Shown piece after piece: positions 36,566 through 45,439 of a stretch of 64,000 nt of DNA (positions are counted from its first letter, which is position 1; the number at the start of each line of letters is the position of its first letter). Position numbers and translations under genes: made by a program. This stretch comes from Leisingera sp. M658 (GTDB lineage Bacteria; Pseudomonadota; Alphaproteobacteria; Rhodobacterales; Rhodobacteraceae): positions 1,814,501-1,878,500 of the forward strand of contig NZ_CP083546.1 of the NCBI RefSeq assembly GCF_025144145.1. The letters run 5' to 3'. The notes under the pieces were generated by a model. The model did not search any database, was not told the DNA's origin, and saw only the letters and a list, made by a program, of their open reading frames with translations.

Positions 36566-37594
36566 ATGACCCATAAAGTGGCTATTCTTGGCGCTTCCGG
36601 CTACACTGGCGCCGAACTGGTGCGGCTGATCGCCCAGCATCCGAACATCGAAATTGCGGCGCTCTCTGCCGACCGCAAGGCCGGCATGACGATGGCGGAA
36701 GTTTTCCCGCATCTGCGCCATTTGAAACTGCCGGTACTGTGCAAGATCGGCGAGATTGACTTCTCCGGCATAGATCTGTGCTTCTGCGCTCTGCCGCATA
36801 AGACCAGCCAGGAAGTGATTGCGGCACTGCCCGCAAACCTGAAGATCGTGGATCTGTCGGCTGACTTCCGGCTACGTGATCCAGCGGAGTATGAGAAATG
36901 GTACGGTAATCCCCATTCCGCGTTGGAACAGCAGAAAGAGGCTGTCTATGGCCTGACCGAGTTCTACCGGGATGAGATCAAGTCCGCGCGTCTGGTGGCC
37001 GGCACCGGCTGCAACGCAGCCACCGGTCAGTTTGCCCTGCGCCCGTTGATTTCGGCTGGGGTCATTGATCTGGACGACATTATTCTGGATCTGAAATGCG
37101 CCGTCTCAGGCGCCGGCCGGTCGCTTAAGGAAAATCTGCTGCACGCAGAGCTGAGCGAGGGCTATAACGCCTATGCCATCGGCAGCACCCACCGGCATCT
37201 GGGCGAATTCGATCAGGAGTTCAGCAAGATCGCGGGCCGCCCCGTAAAGGTGCAATTCACCCCGCATCTGCTGCCGGTCAACCGGGGCATTCTGGCGACC
37301 GTCTATGTAAAAGGTGACGCGCGGACGATCCATGAGACCTTTGCCAAGGCTTACGCAGATGAGCCCTTTATCGAACTGCTGCCCTTTGGCGAGGCCCCCA
37401 GCACCCACCATGTGCGCGGCTCCAACTTCTGCCATATCGGTGTGGCACAGGACCGGATCGAAGGCCGGACCATTGTGATCGCCACACTGGATAACCTGAC
37501 AAAAGGTAGCAGCGGCCAAGCCTTGCAGAACGCAAACCTGATGTTAGGTGAGACTGAGACCGAAGGTCTGATGATGGCGCCGCTGTTCCCCTGA
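36566..37594 (+). CDS. argC: N-acetyl-gamma-glutamyl-phosphate reductase
   Basis: NADPH-dependent third step of arginine synthesis. The Rossmann motif [18 protein letters not shown] is at residues 4-21 and the catalytic cysteine is C149 in [12 protein letters not shown]. The C-terminal [17 protein letters not shown] is also typical. Length 342 is normal. It precedes ccmE by 42 bp and may be co-transcribed with it. Confidence 0.95.
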   Translation: MTHKVAILGASGYTGAELVRLIAQHPNIEIAALSADRKAGMTMAEVFPHLRHLKLPVLCKIGEIDFSGIDLCFCALPHKTSQEVIAALPANLKIVDLSADFRLRDPAEYEKWYGNPHSALEQQKEAVYGLTEFYRDEIKSARLVAGTGCNAATGQFALRPLISAGVIDLDDIILDLKCAVSGAGRSLKENLLHAELSEGYNAYAIGSTHRHLGEFDQEFSKIAGRPVKVQFTPHLLPVNRGILATVYVKGDARTIHETFAKAYADEPFIELLPFGEAPSTHHVRGSNFCHIGVAQDRIEGRTIVIATLDNLTKGSSGQALQNANLMLGETETEGLMMAPLFP

Positions 37595-37636
37595 TCCGGG
37601 GGGCGGCGCAGGCAGGGACCTTGAAATGAGGACACC

Positions 37637-38080
37637 ATGAAGAACCTGAAGAAACAGCGCCGGATCCAGGTCATTGCCGTTGCCGCAGTGGCTTTGGTGG
37701 TTGCAACCGCCCTGATCGGCTATGCCATGCGTGACGGGATCAACTATTTCCGCTCGCCCAGCCAGGTGGCCGAGGCGCCGCCGAAACCCTCCGAAGTGTT
37801 CCGCATCGGCGGGCTGGTTGAGGAAGGCACGCTGCAGCGCGGCCAGGGTGAAACCGTGCGCTTTGCGGTCACTGATGGCGGCGCGACGGTGCAGGTCGCC
37901 TATACCGGTGTGCTGCCGGATCTGTTTGAAGAGAACCAGGGCATGGTCGGCACCGGGCGTTACGTGAATGGCGTCTTTGAAGCCTCTGAGATTCTGGCGA
38001 AACATGACGAGACCTATATGCCCAAGGAAGTCATGGATGCGCTGAAGGCGCAGGGGGTCTATCAGGAGCCTGAAACCTGA
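37637..38080 (+). CDS. ccmE: cytochrome c maturation protein CcmE
   Basis: Periplasmic heme chaperone anchored by one N-terminal membrane helix (IQVIAVAAVALVVATALIGY). The OB-fold domain contains FRIGGLVEEGTLQRG and the heme-binding histidine H123 in ILAKHDETYMP, covalently linked to heme in the family. It is 147 residues. Its partners ccmF and ccmH lie 1.5 kb downstream, after the endolysin/holin pair; the intervening terminator at 38117-38140 separates the units. Confidence 0.95.
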   Translation: MKNLKKQRRIQVIAVAAVALVVATALIGYAMRDGINYFRSPSQVAEAPPKPSEVFRIGGLVEEGTLQRGQGETVRFAVTDGGATVQVAYTGVLPDLFEENQGMVGTGRYVNGVFEASEILAKHDETYMPKEVMDALKAQGVYQEPET

Positions 38081-38116
38081 GACCGGTCTCTGACCAAATG
38101 GCTCCCGCCCCAAATG

Positions 38117-38140
38117 CGCCTCCCTTCGGGGAGGCGTTTT
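38117..38140 (+). terminator. terminator after ccmE
   Basis: CGCCTCCC, loop TTCG, GGGAGGCG, then TTTT: a stable UUCG-type hairpin with a U-tract, starting 37 bp past the ccmE stop. It insulates the lysis genes from the argC-ccmE transcript. Confidence 0.9.
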
Positions 38141-38251
38141 GCGTTGGGCCGGGCGCCGCTCGGTGCGCGGCGCGGCAGCGTTCCTGAGGCGGTGTTGCGC
38201 AGTATGCGTACGCCGCTGTCAGGAGTTCTTTTCGTATTTTCACGATGATTG

Positions 38252-38272
38252 CCTCACCAGAAAAGGGTGAGG
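38252..38272 (+). promoter_or_regulatory. hairpin covering the endolysin ribosome-binding site
   Basis: CCTCACC (38252-38258) pairs perfectly with GGTGAGG (38266-38272) around a purine-rich loop. The right arm is the Shine-Dalgarno sequence, 4 nt before the ATG at 38277. Folding would hide the ribosome-binding site, so translation of the lysis enzyme may need a trigger. The sequence feature is direct; the control is inference. Confidence 0.5.
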
Positions 38273-38276
38273 TTCG

Positions 38277-38888
38277 ATGCAGAGTGTAAAGGAAATCGCC
38301 GCTGAGATTGTGGCGCGGGAAGGCGGCTTTGTGAATGATCCGGATGACCCCGGCGGCGTCACCAAATACGGTGTGACCATTGGAACCCTGCGGCGGCTGG
38401 GGCTGGATGTGACCGGCGACGGGGATGTGGACGCCGGGGATGTGAAGGCGCTGACCCGCGCGCAGGCCGTGGCCATTTTCATCCGCCACTATTTCGAAGC
38501 GCCCCGTATCGCCAGCCTGCCGGAGTGCCTCCAGGCCACGGTCTTTGATATGTATGTGAATGCCGGCAGCAACGCGGTGCGCATCCTGCAGCGATTGCTG
38601 CGCGATATGGGGTACAGGGTTGCGGTGGACGGCACAATCGGACCGCAGACGGCAGGCGCCGCCGCTGATGCTGCCACCGTTGATGCGACGGGCCTGCGCG
38701 ACGCCTATGGCATCGCGAGGCGCAATTATTATTTCCGTCTAGCGGACCGTCGGCCGGCCAGCCGGAAATATGCCCGCACCCGTGCCGGCGGCAAAGGCGG
38801 CTGGATCAAACGGGCCGAGGAATTCATCTCGCCGAACTACCATCTGAACCAGCAGGCCTTTCAGGAAAGGATCGCGGCATGGGGATGA
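38277..38888 (+). CDS. GH108-type endolysin (N-acetylmuramidase)
   Basis: This 203-residue phage-type muramidase starts with the family motif EIVAREGGFVNDPDDPGGVT followed by KYGVTIGTL, the EGG glutamate (about residue 16) being the expected catalyst. The C-terminal peptidoglycan-binding part contains LPECLQATVFDMYVNAGSNA and VDGTIGPQT. A short calcium-binding-like loop (DVTGDGDVDAGDV) lies between. It overlaps the holin gene downstream. Similar endolysin/holin pairs release gene transfer agents in Rhodobacterales, and this is a plausible role; no GTA structural genes are visible here. Confidence 0.85.
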   Translation: MQSVKEIAAEIVAREGGFVNDPDDPGGVTKYGVTIGTLRRLGLDVTGDGDVDAGDVKALTRAQAVAIFIRHYFEAPRIASLPECLQATVFDMYVNAGSNAVRILQRLLRDMGYRVAVDGTIGPQTAGAAADAATVDATGLRDAYGIARRNYYFRLADRRPASRKYARTRAGGKGGWIKRAEEFISPNYHLNQQAFQERIAAWG

Positions 38889-39454
38889 TCTCAGACATTC
38901 TGGGGCTTGTTTTTGGCAGCCAGCGTAATGTCTTGCGGGAAACTGCCGAAGTCTTTCGCGAAAACGCCGAAGCCGGCGCCGGTCGCGCACATGAGGTGCA
39001 GATTGCAGCGCTTGGCCAGTTTGGCACCGAATTTCAGCAGCCCGCGAAAGGCTGGTTTGACCGCCTTATGGATGGGGTGAACCGGTTGCCGCGCCCTCTG
39101 CTGGCGCTGGGGACGCTGGCGCTGATGGTGTCTGCGCTGAGCGACCCGGTGTGGTTCGCCGCCCGGATGCAGGGGCTCGCGCTGGTGCCGGAACCGTTGT
39201 GGTGGCTGCTGGGCGTTATTGTCTCCTTTTATTTCGGGGCGCGGCATCAGGTGAAGGCACAGGAGTTTCAGCACGGTCTGGCGGCCAGCATGGCCCGGGT
39301 TCCCCAGGCCGTCGAAAACATCGCCGCGCTGAACAGGCTGCGGGCCGCTTCACCCGCGGCGGCCTCCACCGGAACTGACGCCGCAGCGCGGCTTCAGGCC
39401 ACGGGCGCAGAGGAGAATCCGGCGCTGGAAGCCTGGAAAGCCCGTCGCGGCTGA
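38879..39454 (+). CDS. holin-like protein (3TM type)
   Basis: This 191-residue protein has an amphipathic start (MGMISDILGLVFGSQRNVLR) and a helical linker. Two or three membrane segments follow: PRPLLALGTLALMVSALSDP, VWFAARMQGLALV, then WWLLGVIVSFYFGARHQVKA. The soluble C-terminus ends in EAWKARRG. These features match 3TM holins. The start overlaps the end of the endolysin gene by 10 bp (or 4 bp if the ATG at 38885 is used). It probably lets the endolysin reach the cell wall. Confidence 0.8.
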   Translation: MGMISDILGLVFGSQRNVLRETAEVFRENAEAGAGRAHEVQIAALGQFGTEFQQPAKGWFDRLMDGVNRLPRPLLALGTLALMVSALSDPVWFAARMQGLALVPEPLWWLLGVIVSFYFGARHQVKAQEFQHGLAASMARVPQAVENIAALNRLRAASPAAASTGTDAAARLQATGAEENPALEAWKARRG

Positions 39455-39532
39455 TCACATTTTAGCGGCTGCGGCGGCATGGCGCGGCGAATGCCATTGG
39501 CGCCCGCAACAGACAGGCGTATAGGAAAATAC

Positions 39533-41497
39533 ATGATTACAGAGCTTGGCCACTTCGCCCTTATCCTCGCCTTCATGATTGCCATCGTGCAGGCCGTTAT
39601 CCCCTTGATCGGCGCGCATAAGCGCTGGCCCGGCTGGATGGCCGTGGCGGAACCAGCGGCACAGGCGCAGTTCCTGTTCACCGCCTTTGCCTTTGGGGCG
39701 CTGACCTGGGCGTTCATCACCTCTGATTTCTCGCTGAAGCTGGTGACGCTGAACAGCCATTCGGCCAAGCCGATGCTGTACAAGATCTCCGGCACTTGGG
39801 GAAACCACGAGGGATCGATGCTGCTGTGGGTGCTGATCGTTGCCCTGTTCGGGGCCATGGCCTCGGTGTTCGGCGGCGGGCTGCCGCCGACGCTGAAGGC
39901 GCGGGTTCTGGCGGTGCAGGCAGCGATTGGCGTGGCGTTTTATGCCTTTATCCTGTTCACGTCGAACCCGTTCCTGCGACTGGCGGTGCCGCCGTTTGAC
40001 GGGCAGGATCTGAACCCGCTGCTGCAGGATCCGGGCCTCGCCTTCCATCCACCGTTTCTCTACCTTGGCTATGTCGGGCTGAGCATGGCGTTTTCCTTTG
40101 CCGTGGCCGCCCTGATCGAAGGCCGCATTGATGCCGCCTGGGGCCGCTGGGTGCGGCCCTGGACGCTGGCGGCCTGGATCTTCCTGACCATCGGTATCGG
40201 GCTGGGCTCCTGGTGGGCCTATTACGAGCTGGGCTGGGGCGGCTTCTGGTTCTGGGACCCGGTTGAGAATGCCTCGTTCATGCCCTGGCTGCTGGCGGCT
40301 GCGCTGCTGCATTCCGCCATCGTGGTGGAGAAACGAGAGGCACTGAAGAGTTGGACCATCCTGCTGGCAATCCTGGCCTTTGGGTTCTCGCTGATCGGGA
40401 CATTTATCGTGCGCTCGGGTATCATCACCAGCGTGCACGCCTTTGCCAATGACCCGGAACGCGGCGTCTTCATTCTGTTCATCCTGGCCTTTTTCACCGG
40501 CGGCGCGCTGACGCTGTTTGCGGCCCGCGCACAGGCGATGGAGGCCAAGGGCGTCTTTGGCATGGTCAGCCGCGAAAGCGCGCTGGTGGCCAATAACATC
40601 CTGCTGGCGGTCAGCTGCTTTGTGGTCTTCTTCGGCACTGTCTGGCCGATCCTCGCGGATATGCTGCTGGACCGCAAGCTGAGCGTCGGCCCGCCGTTCT
40701 TCAATTCTGCCTTCACCCCCTTCATGATCGCGCTGGGGCTGATCATGCCGGTTGGCGCCATGCTGCCGTGGAAACGCGGCCGGATCGGGCGCACCGCTTC
40801 GCAGCTGCGCTATGTTTTTGTTCTTGCGGTGTCGCTGGGCGTGCTGGCCTGGGCGATGCAGACAGGCAAGTCCGCGCTGGGGCCGGTCGGGCTGTTCCTC
40901 GGATCCTGGATGGTGTTCGGGGCGCTGGCCGACCTGTGGCTGCGCAGTGGCAAATCGGGCCGACTGCAACGGATGCTGCGGCTGCCGCGCGCCGATTGGG
41001 GCAAGGCCGTGGCCCATGGCGGGCTGGGCATTACAATCTTTGCCATCGCCGGCCTGACGGCCTGGGAGCAGGAGGATATCCGCGTGGCCCGCATCGGCGA
41101 ACCCTTTGACGTCGGTGCCTTTACCCTGATGCTGACGGATGTCAGCCGCGAACAGGGGCCGAACTATTTCACAACCAAAGGCCGGGTCGAGGTGACGCGC
41201 AACGGCCAGCCCGAAGCGGTGATGTTCCCGGAAAAGCGCGACTATCCGGTCAGCCGGATGCCAACCACCGAGGCTGCGATTGATTACCGTGTCACCCGTG
41301 ACCTTTATGTGGTGCTGGGCGATCAGCAGGCCGATGGCAGCTGGACCATGCGCACCTATATCAAACCCCTTGCCAACTGGATCTGGGGCGGCTCGATCCT
41401 GATGGCGCTTGGCGGGCTGCTGAGCCTTAGCGACCGGCGCTTCCGCGTCGCCGCCGGTGCGCGCAAATCACCCGGAGCAGGAGTGCCGGCAGAATGA
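39533..41497 (+). CDS. ccmF: heme lyase CcmF
   Basis: Multi-pass membrane protein of 654 residues that joins heme to apocytochrome c with CcmH. The WWD domain is complete: GSWWAYYELGWGGFWFWDPV followed by ENASFMPWL. The conserved TWGNHEGSMLLWVL lies near residue 90 and a periplasmic beta-domain near the C-terminus. The ATG at 39533 (MITELGHFALILAF) is chosen over the upstream extension because it has AGGA just before it and matches family starts. It overlaps ccmH by 4 bp. Confidence 0.95.
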   Translation: MITELGHFALILAFMIAIVQAVIPLIGAHKRWPGWMAVAEPAAQAQFLFTAFAFGALTWAFITSDFSLKLVTLNSHSAKPMLYKISGTWGNHEGSMLLWVLIVALFGAMASVFGGGLPPTLKARVLAVQAAIGVAFYAFILFTSNPFLRLAVPPFDGQDLNPLLQDPGLAFHPPFLYLGYVGLSMAFSFAVAALIEGRIDAAWGRWVRPWTLAAWIFLTIGIGLGSWWAYYELGWGGFWFWDPVENASFMPWLLAAALLHSAIVVEKREALKSWTILLAILAFGFSLIGTFIVRSGIITSVHAFANDPERGVFILFILAFFTGGALTLFAARAQAMEAKGVFGMVSRESALVANNILLAVSCFVVFFGTVWPILADMLLDRKLSVGPPFFNSAFTPFMIALGLIMPVGAMLPWKRGRIGRTASQLRYVFVLAVSLGVLAWAMQTGKSALGPVGLFLGSWMVFGALADLWLRSGKSGRLQRMLRLPRADWGKAVAHGGLGITIFAIAGLTAWEQEDIRVARIGEPFDVGAFTLMLTDVSREQGPNYFTTKGRVEVTRNGQPEAVMFPEKRDYPVSRMPTTEAAIDYRVTRDLYVVLGDQQADGSWTMRTYIKPLANWIWGGSILMALGGLLSLSDRRFRVAAGARKSPGAGVPAE

Positions 41498-41973
41498 TGC
41501 TGCGAATAATGATCCTGGCCGTGGCCGCGTTGCTGACCGTCTCGGTGCTTGCACCGGCGCCTGCACTGGCGGTGGAGCCGGATGAGGTCCTGTCAGACCC
41601 AGCGCTGGAAAGCCGTGCGCGGGAGCTGTCCAAGGACCTGCGTTGTCTGGTTTGCCGCAATGAAAGCATTGATGAATCCAATGCCGAACTGGCCCGTGAT
41701 CTGCGTGTCCTTGTACGCGAGCGGCTGGTGGCGGGTGACAGCGACGACGAGGCGATGAGTTTTATCGTCGACCGTTATGGCGAGTATGTGCTGCTGCGCC
41801 CCACCACCGGCGGCGCCAACTGGCTGTTGTGGGCTGCTGGCCCGCTGATGCTGCTGGCCGCCCTTGTGATCGCCGTCTTTTATGTGCGGGGACGCGCCCG
41901 CGCGCCCAAGGCCGCCGAGCAGGGGCTGAGCGCTGACGAGCAGGAGCGGCTGCGGAAAATCCTGAAGGATTGA
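41494..41973 (+). CDS. ccmH: cytochrome c maturation protein CcmH
   Basis: This 159-residue thiol-redox partner of CcmF has a signal peptide (MMLRIMILAVAALLTVSVLA) and the CxxC motif LRCLVCRNESIDESNA at about residues 50-65. A C-terminal membrane helix follows (WLLWAAGPLMLLAALVIAVF). It is of the short (CcmL-like) form without a TPR domain. ATGA overlap with ccmF shows translational coupling. Confidence 0.93.
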   Translation: MMLRIMILAVAALLTVSVLAPAPALAVEPDEVLSDPALESRARELSKDLRCLVCRNESIDESNAELARDLRVLVRERLVAGDSDDEAMSFIVDRYGEYVLLRPTTGGANWLLWAAGPLMLLAALVIAVFYVRGRARAPKAAEQGLSADEQERLRKILKD

Positions 41974-42078
41974 CGCCGGGTCCGGCTTTCCGGCAGGCGG
42001 GCTTTCCGTCACCATACCGGCAAACGGCCAGGCACACGCGTTTCTGGCCCCTGAACGCAAGTTACGTGAGGCACTCCG

Positions 42079-42858
42079 ATGGACTATAAGGAAATCCTGT
42101 TTTCTCTGCAGGACGGGTTGGCGGTTGTCACCCTGAACCGCGAAGCGCGCAAGAACGCGCTTAACAGCCGGATGCGGTCAGAGATCACCCATGCGATGCG
42201 CATGGCGTCTTCCGAGGCCCGCGCTGTGGTGCTGACCGGGGCAGGCGATGCGTTCTGCTCGGGCCAGGATCTGAGCGACGCAGGCAGCAATGGCGGCCAG
42301 TTGGATCTGGAGCGCACGCTGCGCGACGAATACCTGCCGATGCTGCAGGCGATTTATGACTGCCCGGTGCCGGTTGTGGCAGCCGTCAATGGCGCCGCTG
42401 CCGGGGCGGGCGCCAATCTGGCGCTGGCCGCGGATGTGGTGATCGCCACTGAAAGCGCGTTTTTCATGCAGGCTTTCAGCAAGATAGGCCTGATCCCCGA
42501 TGCCGGCGGCACCTGGTTTCTGCCGCGGCAGATCGGCCTGGCAAAATCGATGGGGGCAGCGCTGTTTGCCGACCGCGTCAGCGCCCGGCAGGCCTGCGAC
42601 TGGGGGATGATCTGGGAAGCGGTGCCGGACGCCGAGTTCGATGCCCATTGGCGCGCCCGCGCGGATTATCTGGCCAGCGGCCCCAGCAAAGCCTTTGCCG
42701 CCACCAAATCCGCCCTGCGCGAAAGTTTTGGGCGCACTTTGGCAGAGCAGCTGTCGGAAGAAGCGCATCTGCAGGGCCAATGCGGCAAGACCCGGGATTT
42801 CCTGGAAGGGGTGACTGCCTTCATGGAAAAACGCCCCGCGAAATTCGAGGGGCGCTGA
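42079..42858 (+). CDS. enoyl-CoA hydratase/isomerase family protein
   Basis: This 259-residue crotonase-fold protein contains AFCSGQDLSDAGSNGGQLDL (oxyanion loop), AVNGAAAGAGANLALAADVV and FSKIGLIPDAGGTWFLPRQI. This arrangement fits PaaG-like or 2-enoyl-CoA hydratases, with Asp rather than Glu in the second catalytic position. Substrate is open. It lies 105 bp after ccmH on the same strand, a neighbourhood that does not explain its role. Confidence 0.82.
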   Translation: MDYKEILFSLQDGLAVVTLNREARKNALNSRMRSEITHAMRMASSEARAVVLTGAGDAFCSGQDLSDAGSNGGQLDLERTLRDEYLPMLQAIYDCPVPVVAAVNGAAAGAGANLALAADVVIATESAFFMQAFSKIGLIPDAGGTWFLPRQIGLAKSMGAALFADRVSARQACDWGMIWEAVPDAEFDAHWRARADYLASGPSKAFAATKSALRESFGRTLAEQLSEEAHLQGQCGKTRDFLEGVTAFMEKRPAKFEGR

Positions 42859-42899
42859 AGGGGCTGGGGGACCTGGGGCGTTCGGCCCCGGTCCGCTCC

Positions 42900-43706
42900 T
42901 TACTCGATTATCCGAACCTGGACTGAATTCTCTGAAACCAGCCCGCCAGCACCTTGCAGCCGGGCAAAAACCTCGCCATTGGCCAGCAACAGCGCGTCCT
43001 GCGTGTCGCTGGTTTCGTCCTGTTCGGATGCAACGGTGATTTCGGGCGCTGGTCCAACCCCATCGTGATAGTAGACGATCATGTCGTGATCGCGGTCATA
43101 GTCGGTCAAAACCACAGGCTCATCCCCGGCTTCGATCCAATCACCCAGGGCCAGATCATCATAACCTTCGCCCAGGGTTACGGTATCGCCTCTGCCTGCG
43201 ACAACGTTGTCGTCGCCGAACCCAGCCCGGATAACATCGGGGGCCTCGTCTATATCCTGGCTGACGTCGTATTCCAGTATGATGCGGGCGTCCGGGTCGT
43301 CGTTGGCGGCCCATTCTCTGCCGGCTTCCAATACATTGTCCGGATCAAAGGCGCTGGTCGACACAATGAAGTCGTTGCCTGCATCCCCAATCAAGGTGTC
43401 GCTGCCCTTGCCGTCAATGATCGTGTCATGGTCGGAGCCACCCCGCAGGAAGTCGTCGCCTTCACCGCCAACCAGCAGATCCTGTCCGTCCTGGCCGAAT
43501 AGCCGGTCATCCCCGCCATTGCCAGCCAGAATGTCGTGACCGTCTTTGGCAAAGATCGTGTCATCCTTGGATGCACCGGAAAGGTCGTCGTTGCCCTTGG
43601 TTGCATCTGCGGACGTGTCGGCGGCAGGTTCTGAATCGTCATCCGAGTCCAGAACTGCAAATGTGCCCGCGGCTAGGGACAAGCCAAGCAAAACCAGTAG
43701 TTCCAT
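42900..43706 (-). CDS. short RTX-repeat calcium-binding protein, paralogue 3
   Basis: This is a 268-residue relative of the two proteins at 24271-26513. It has a hydrophobic N-terminus (MELLVLLGLSLAAGTFAVLD), an acidic linker, seven or so nonapeptides (DGHDILAGNGGDDRLFGQDG and following), then a divergent acidic spacer. The shared end is DALLLANGEVFARLQGAG. The ATG at 43706 is chosen because the paralogues start the same way. The FHD to WD supermodule is absent. An AT-rich stretch upstream carries a possible promoter. Confidence 0.75.
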   Translation of the reverse strand: MELLVLLGLSLAAGTFAVLDSDDDSEPAADTSADATKGNDDLSGASKDDTIFAKDGHDILAGNGGDDRLFGQDGQDLLVGGEGDDFLRGGSDHDTIIDGKGSDTLIGDAGNDFIVSTSAFDPDNVLEAGREWAANDDPDARIILEYDVSQDIDEAPDVIRAGFGDDNVVAGRGDTVTLGEGYDDLALGDWIEAGDEPVVLTDYDRDHDMIVYYHDGVGPAPEITVASEQDETSDTQDALLLANGEVFARLQGAGGLVSENSVQVRIIE

Positions 43707-43791
43707 TCCGTGAATCCCGTTTTTCTTTAGCGCGCAGCCTGGAGCATTCCGCTTGCATGCCATTCCGCCAAAGCGTGAAATTTGTTAAAAA

Positions 43792-43820
43792 TAAATATTT
43801 AATTGAGGATTATTAGTCAA
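43792..43820 (-). promoter_or_regulatory. possible promoter of RTX paralogue 3
   Basis: On the minus strand TTGACT (43820-43815) is followed after 17 nt by TATTTA (43797-43792), in an AT-rich stretch about 85 bp before the start codon. The -10 match is modest. Confidence 0.3.
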
Positions 43821-43967
43821 TATTTTCAGGGTATTGTGCGATTTATGCAAAAAATTGGGCAGAATCTCCAGCATTGTCGCCCCTCACGGAAGAATTCTAC
43901 TGACAAGCAGGCGGTGCCAGGCCGGGATCAAACCTTGTCAGCCGCCAGTTCAGAAACAGTTCAGAAA

Positions 43968-43994
43968 AAACGCCCCGCAAAATGCGGGGCGTTT
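43968..43994 (-). terminator. terminator of gltA
   Basis: CGCCCCGCA (43971-43979), loop AAA, TGCGGGGCG (43983-43991), flanked by A and T runs; on the minus strand a TTTTTT tail follows. It begins about 22 bp past the gltA stop. Confidence 0.9.
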
Positions 43995-44016
43995 GGACGT
44001 TCATTGCAACTGGCGG

Positions 44017-45312
44017 TCAGCGCTTTTCGATGTCAATGTAATCGCGCATGGTCTCGCCCAGGTACAGCTGGCGCGGGCGGCCGATCTTGTTCTGAGGGTC
44101 AGCGATCATCTCTTTCCACTGCGAGATCCAGCCGACAGTGCGCGACAGCGCAAAGATCGGGGTGAACATCGACGTCGGGAAGCCCATCGCCTCAAGAATG
44201 ATACCCGAGTAGAAATCGACGTTGGGGAACAGTTTCTTCTCGATGAAGTAGGGGTCGTTCAGCGCGGTCTGCTCCAGCTCTTTGGCAACCTGCAGCAGCG
44301 GGTTGTCCTCGACGCCGAGCAGATCCAGAACCTCGTCCGCGGATTGCTTCAGCACGGTCGCACGCGGGTCGGTGTTCTTATAGACGCGGTGGCCGAAACC
44401 CATCAGGCGGAACGGATCGTTCTTGTCCTTGGCGCGTGCGATATATTCAGGGATACGGTCGACCGAGCCGATTTCCTTGAGCATTTCCAGGCAGGCCTGG
44501 TTGGCGCCGCCGTGGGCCGGGCCCCAGAGGCAGGCAATGCCGGCCGCGATACAGGCAAACGGGTTTGCGCCCGAGGAAGAGGCCAGACGCACAGTGGAGG
44601 TTGAAGCGTTCTGTTCGTGATCCGCGTGCAGGGTCAGGATGCGGTCCATCGCCCGGCTCAGAATCGGGTTCACATGGTATTCCTCAGCCGGAACCGAGAA
44701 GCACATGTGCAGGAAGTTGGCTGCGTAATCCAGATCGTTCTTCGGATACACAAACGGCTGGCCGATCGAGTATTTATAGGCCATCGCGGCAATGGTCGGC
44801 AGTTTGGCGATCAGACGCACGGCGGCAACTTCGCGCTGCCACGGATCGGTGACGTCCAGTGAGTCGTGGTAGAAGGCCGACATCGCGCCGACCACGCCAA
44901 CCAGCGTCGCCATCGGATGCGCATCGCGGCGGAAGCCTCGGAAGAAGTTGTGCATCTGCTCATGCACCATGGTGTGACGGGTCACACGGGTCTCGAAATC
45001 CTCCAGCTGGGTGACGGTCGGCAGTTCGCCGTAAAGCAGCAGATAGCAAACCTCCAGATAATGGGATTTCGATGCCAGCTGGTCGATCGGGTAGCCGCGG
45101 TGCAGCAGTTCGCCCTTGTCGCCGTCAATATAGGTGATGGTGCTGTCGCAGCTGGCGGTCGAGGTGAAGCCCGGGTCATAGGTGAACACACCTGCCTTCG
45201 CGTAGAGCTTGCGGATGTCGAGAACATCGGGCCCGGCCGTTGGCGAGAAAATGGGCAGCTCGTAGGTTTCGCCATTCAGGCTGAGCGTGGCAGATTTCTG
45301 TGTCTCGGTCAT
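44017..45312 (-). CDS. gltA: citrate synthase
   Basis: Type II citrate synthase of 431 residues. Catalytic blocks are [35 protein letters not shown] and [20 protein letters not shown], holding the two His and the Asp of the active site. The N-terminal domain ([20 protein letters not shown]) is typical of the hexameric, NADH-regulated type. It is preceded by gltX on the same strand, 127 bp away. Confidence 0.97.
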   Translation of the reverse strand: MTETQKSATLSLNGETYELPIFSPTAGPDVLDIRKLYAKAGVFTYDPGFTSTASCDSTITYIDGDKGELLHRGYPIDQLASKSHYLEVCYLLLYGELPTVTQLEDFETRVTRHTMVHEQMHNFFRGFRRDAHPMATLVGVVGAMSAFYHDSLDVTDPWQREVAAVRLIAKLPTIAAMAYKYSIGQPFVYPKNDLDYAANFLHMCFSVPAEEYHVNPILSRAMDRILTLHADHEQNASTSTVRLASSSGANPFACIAAGIACLWGPAHGGANQACLEMLKEIGSVDRIPEYIARAKDKNDPFRLMGFGHRVYKNTDPRATVLKQSADEVLDLLGVEDNPLLQVAKELEQTALNDPYFIEKKLFPNVDFYSGIILEAMGFPTSMFTPIFALSRTVGWISQWKEMIADPQNKIGRPRQLYLGETMRDYIDIEKR

Positions 45313-45439
45313 GGATGTCCCTTCCTGTTACAGGCACGAGAGCGGCCGTGCAGGCGTCTTCATGCGGGGCAGCGCCTGCGCGGAGTCGCGCAGGGGTTGT
45401 GTTATCAAAACAGGCTTACCCGGGAGTTAAGGACCGGTC

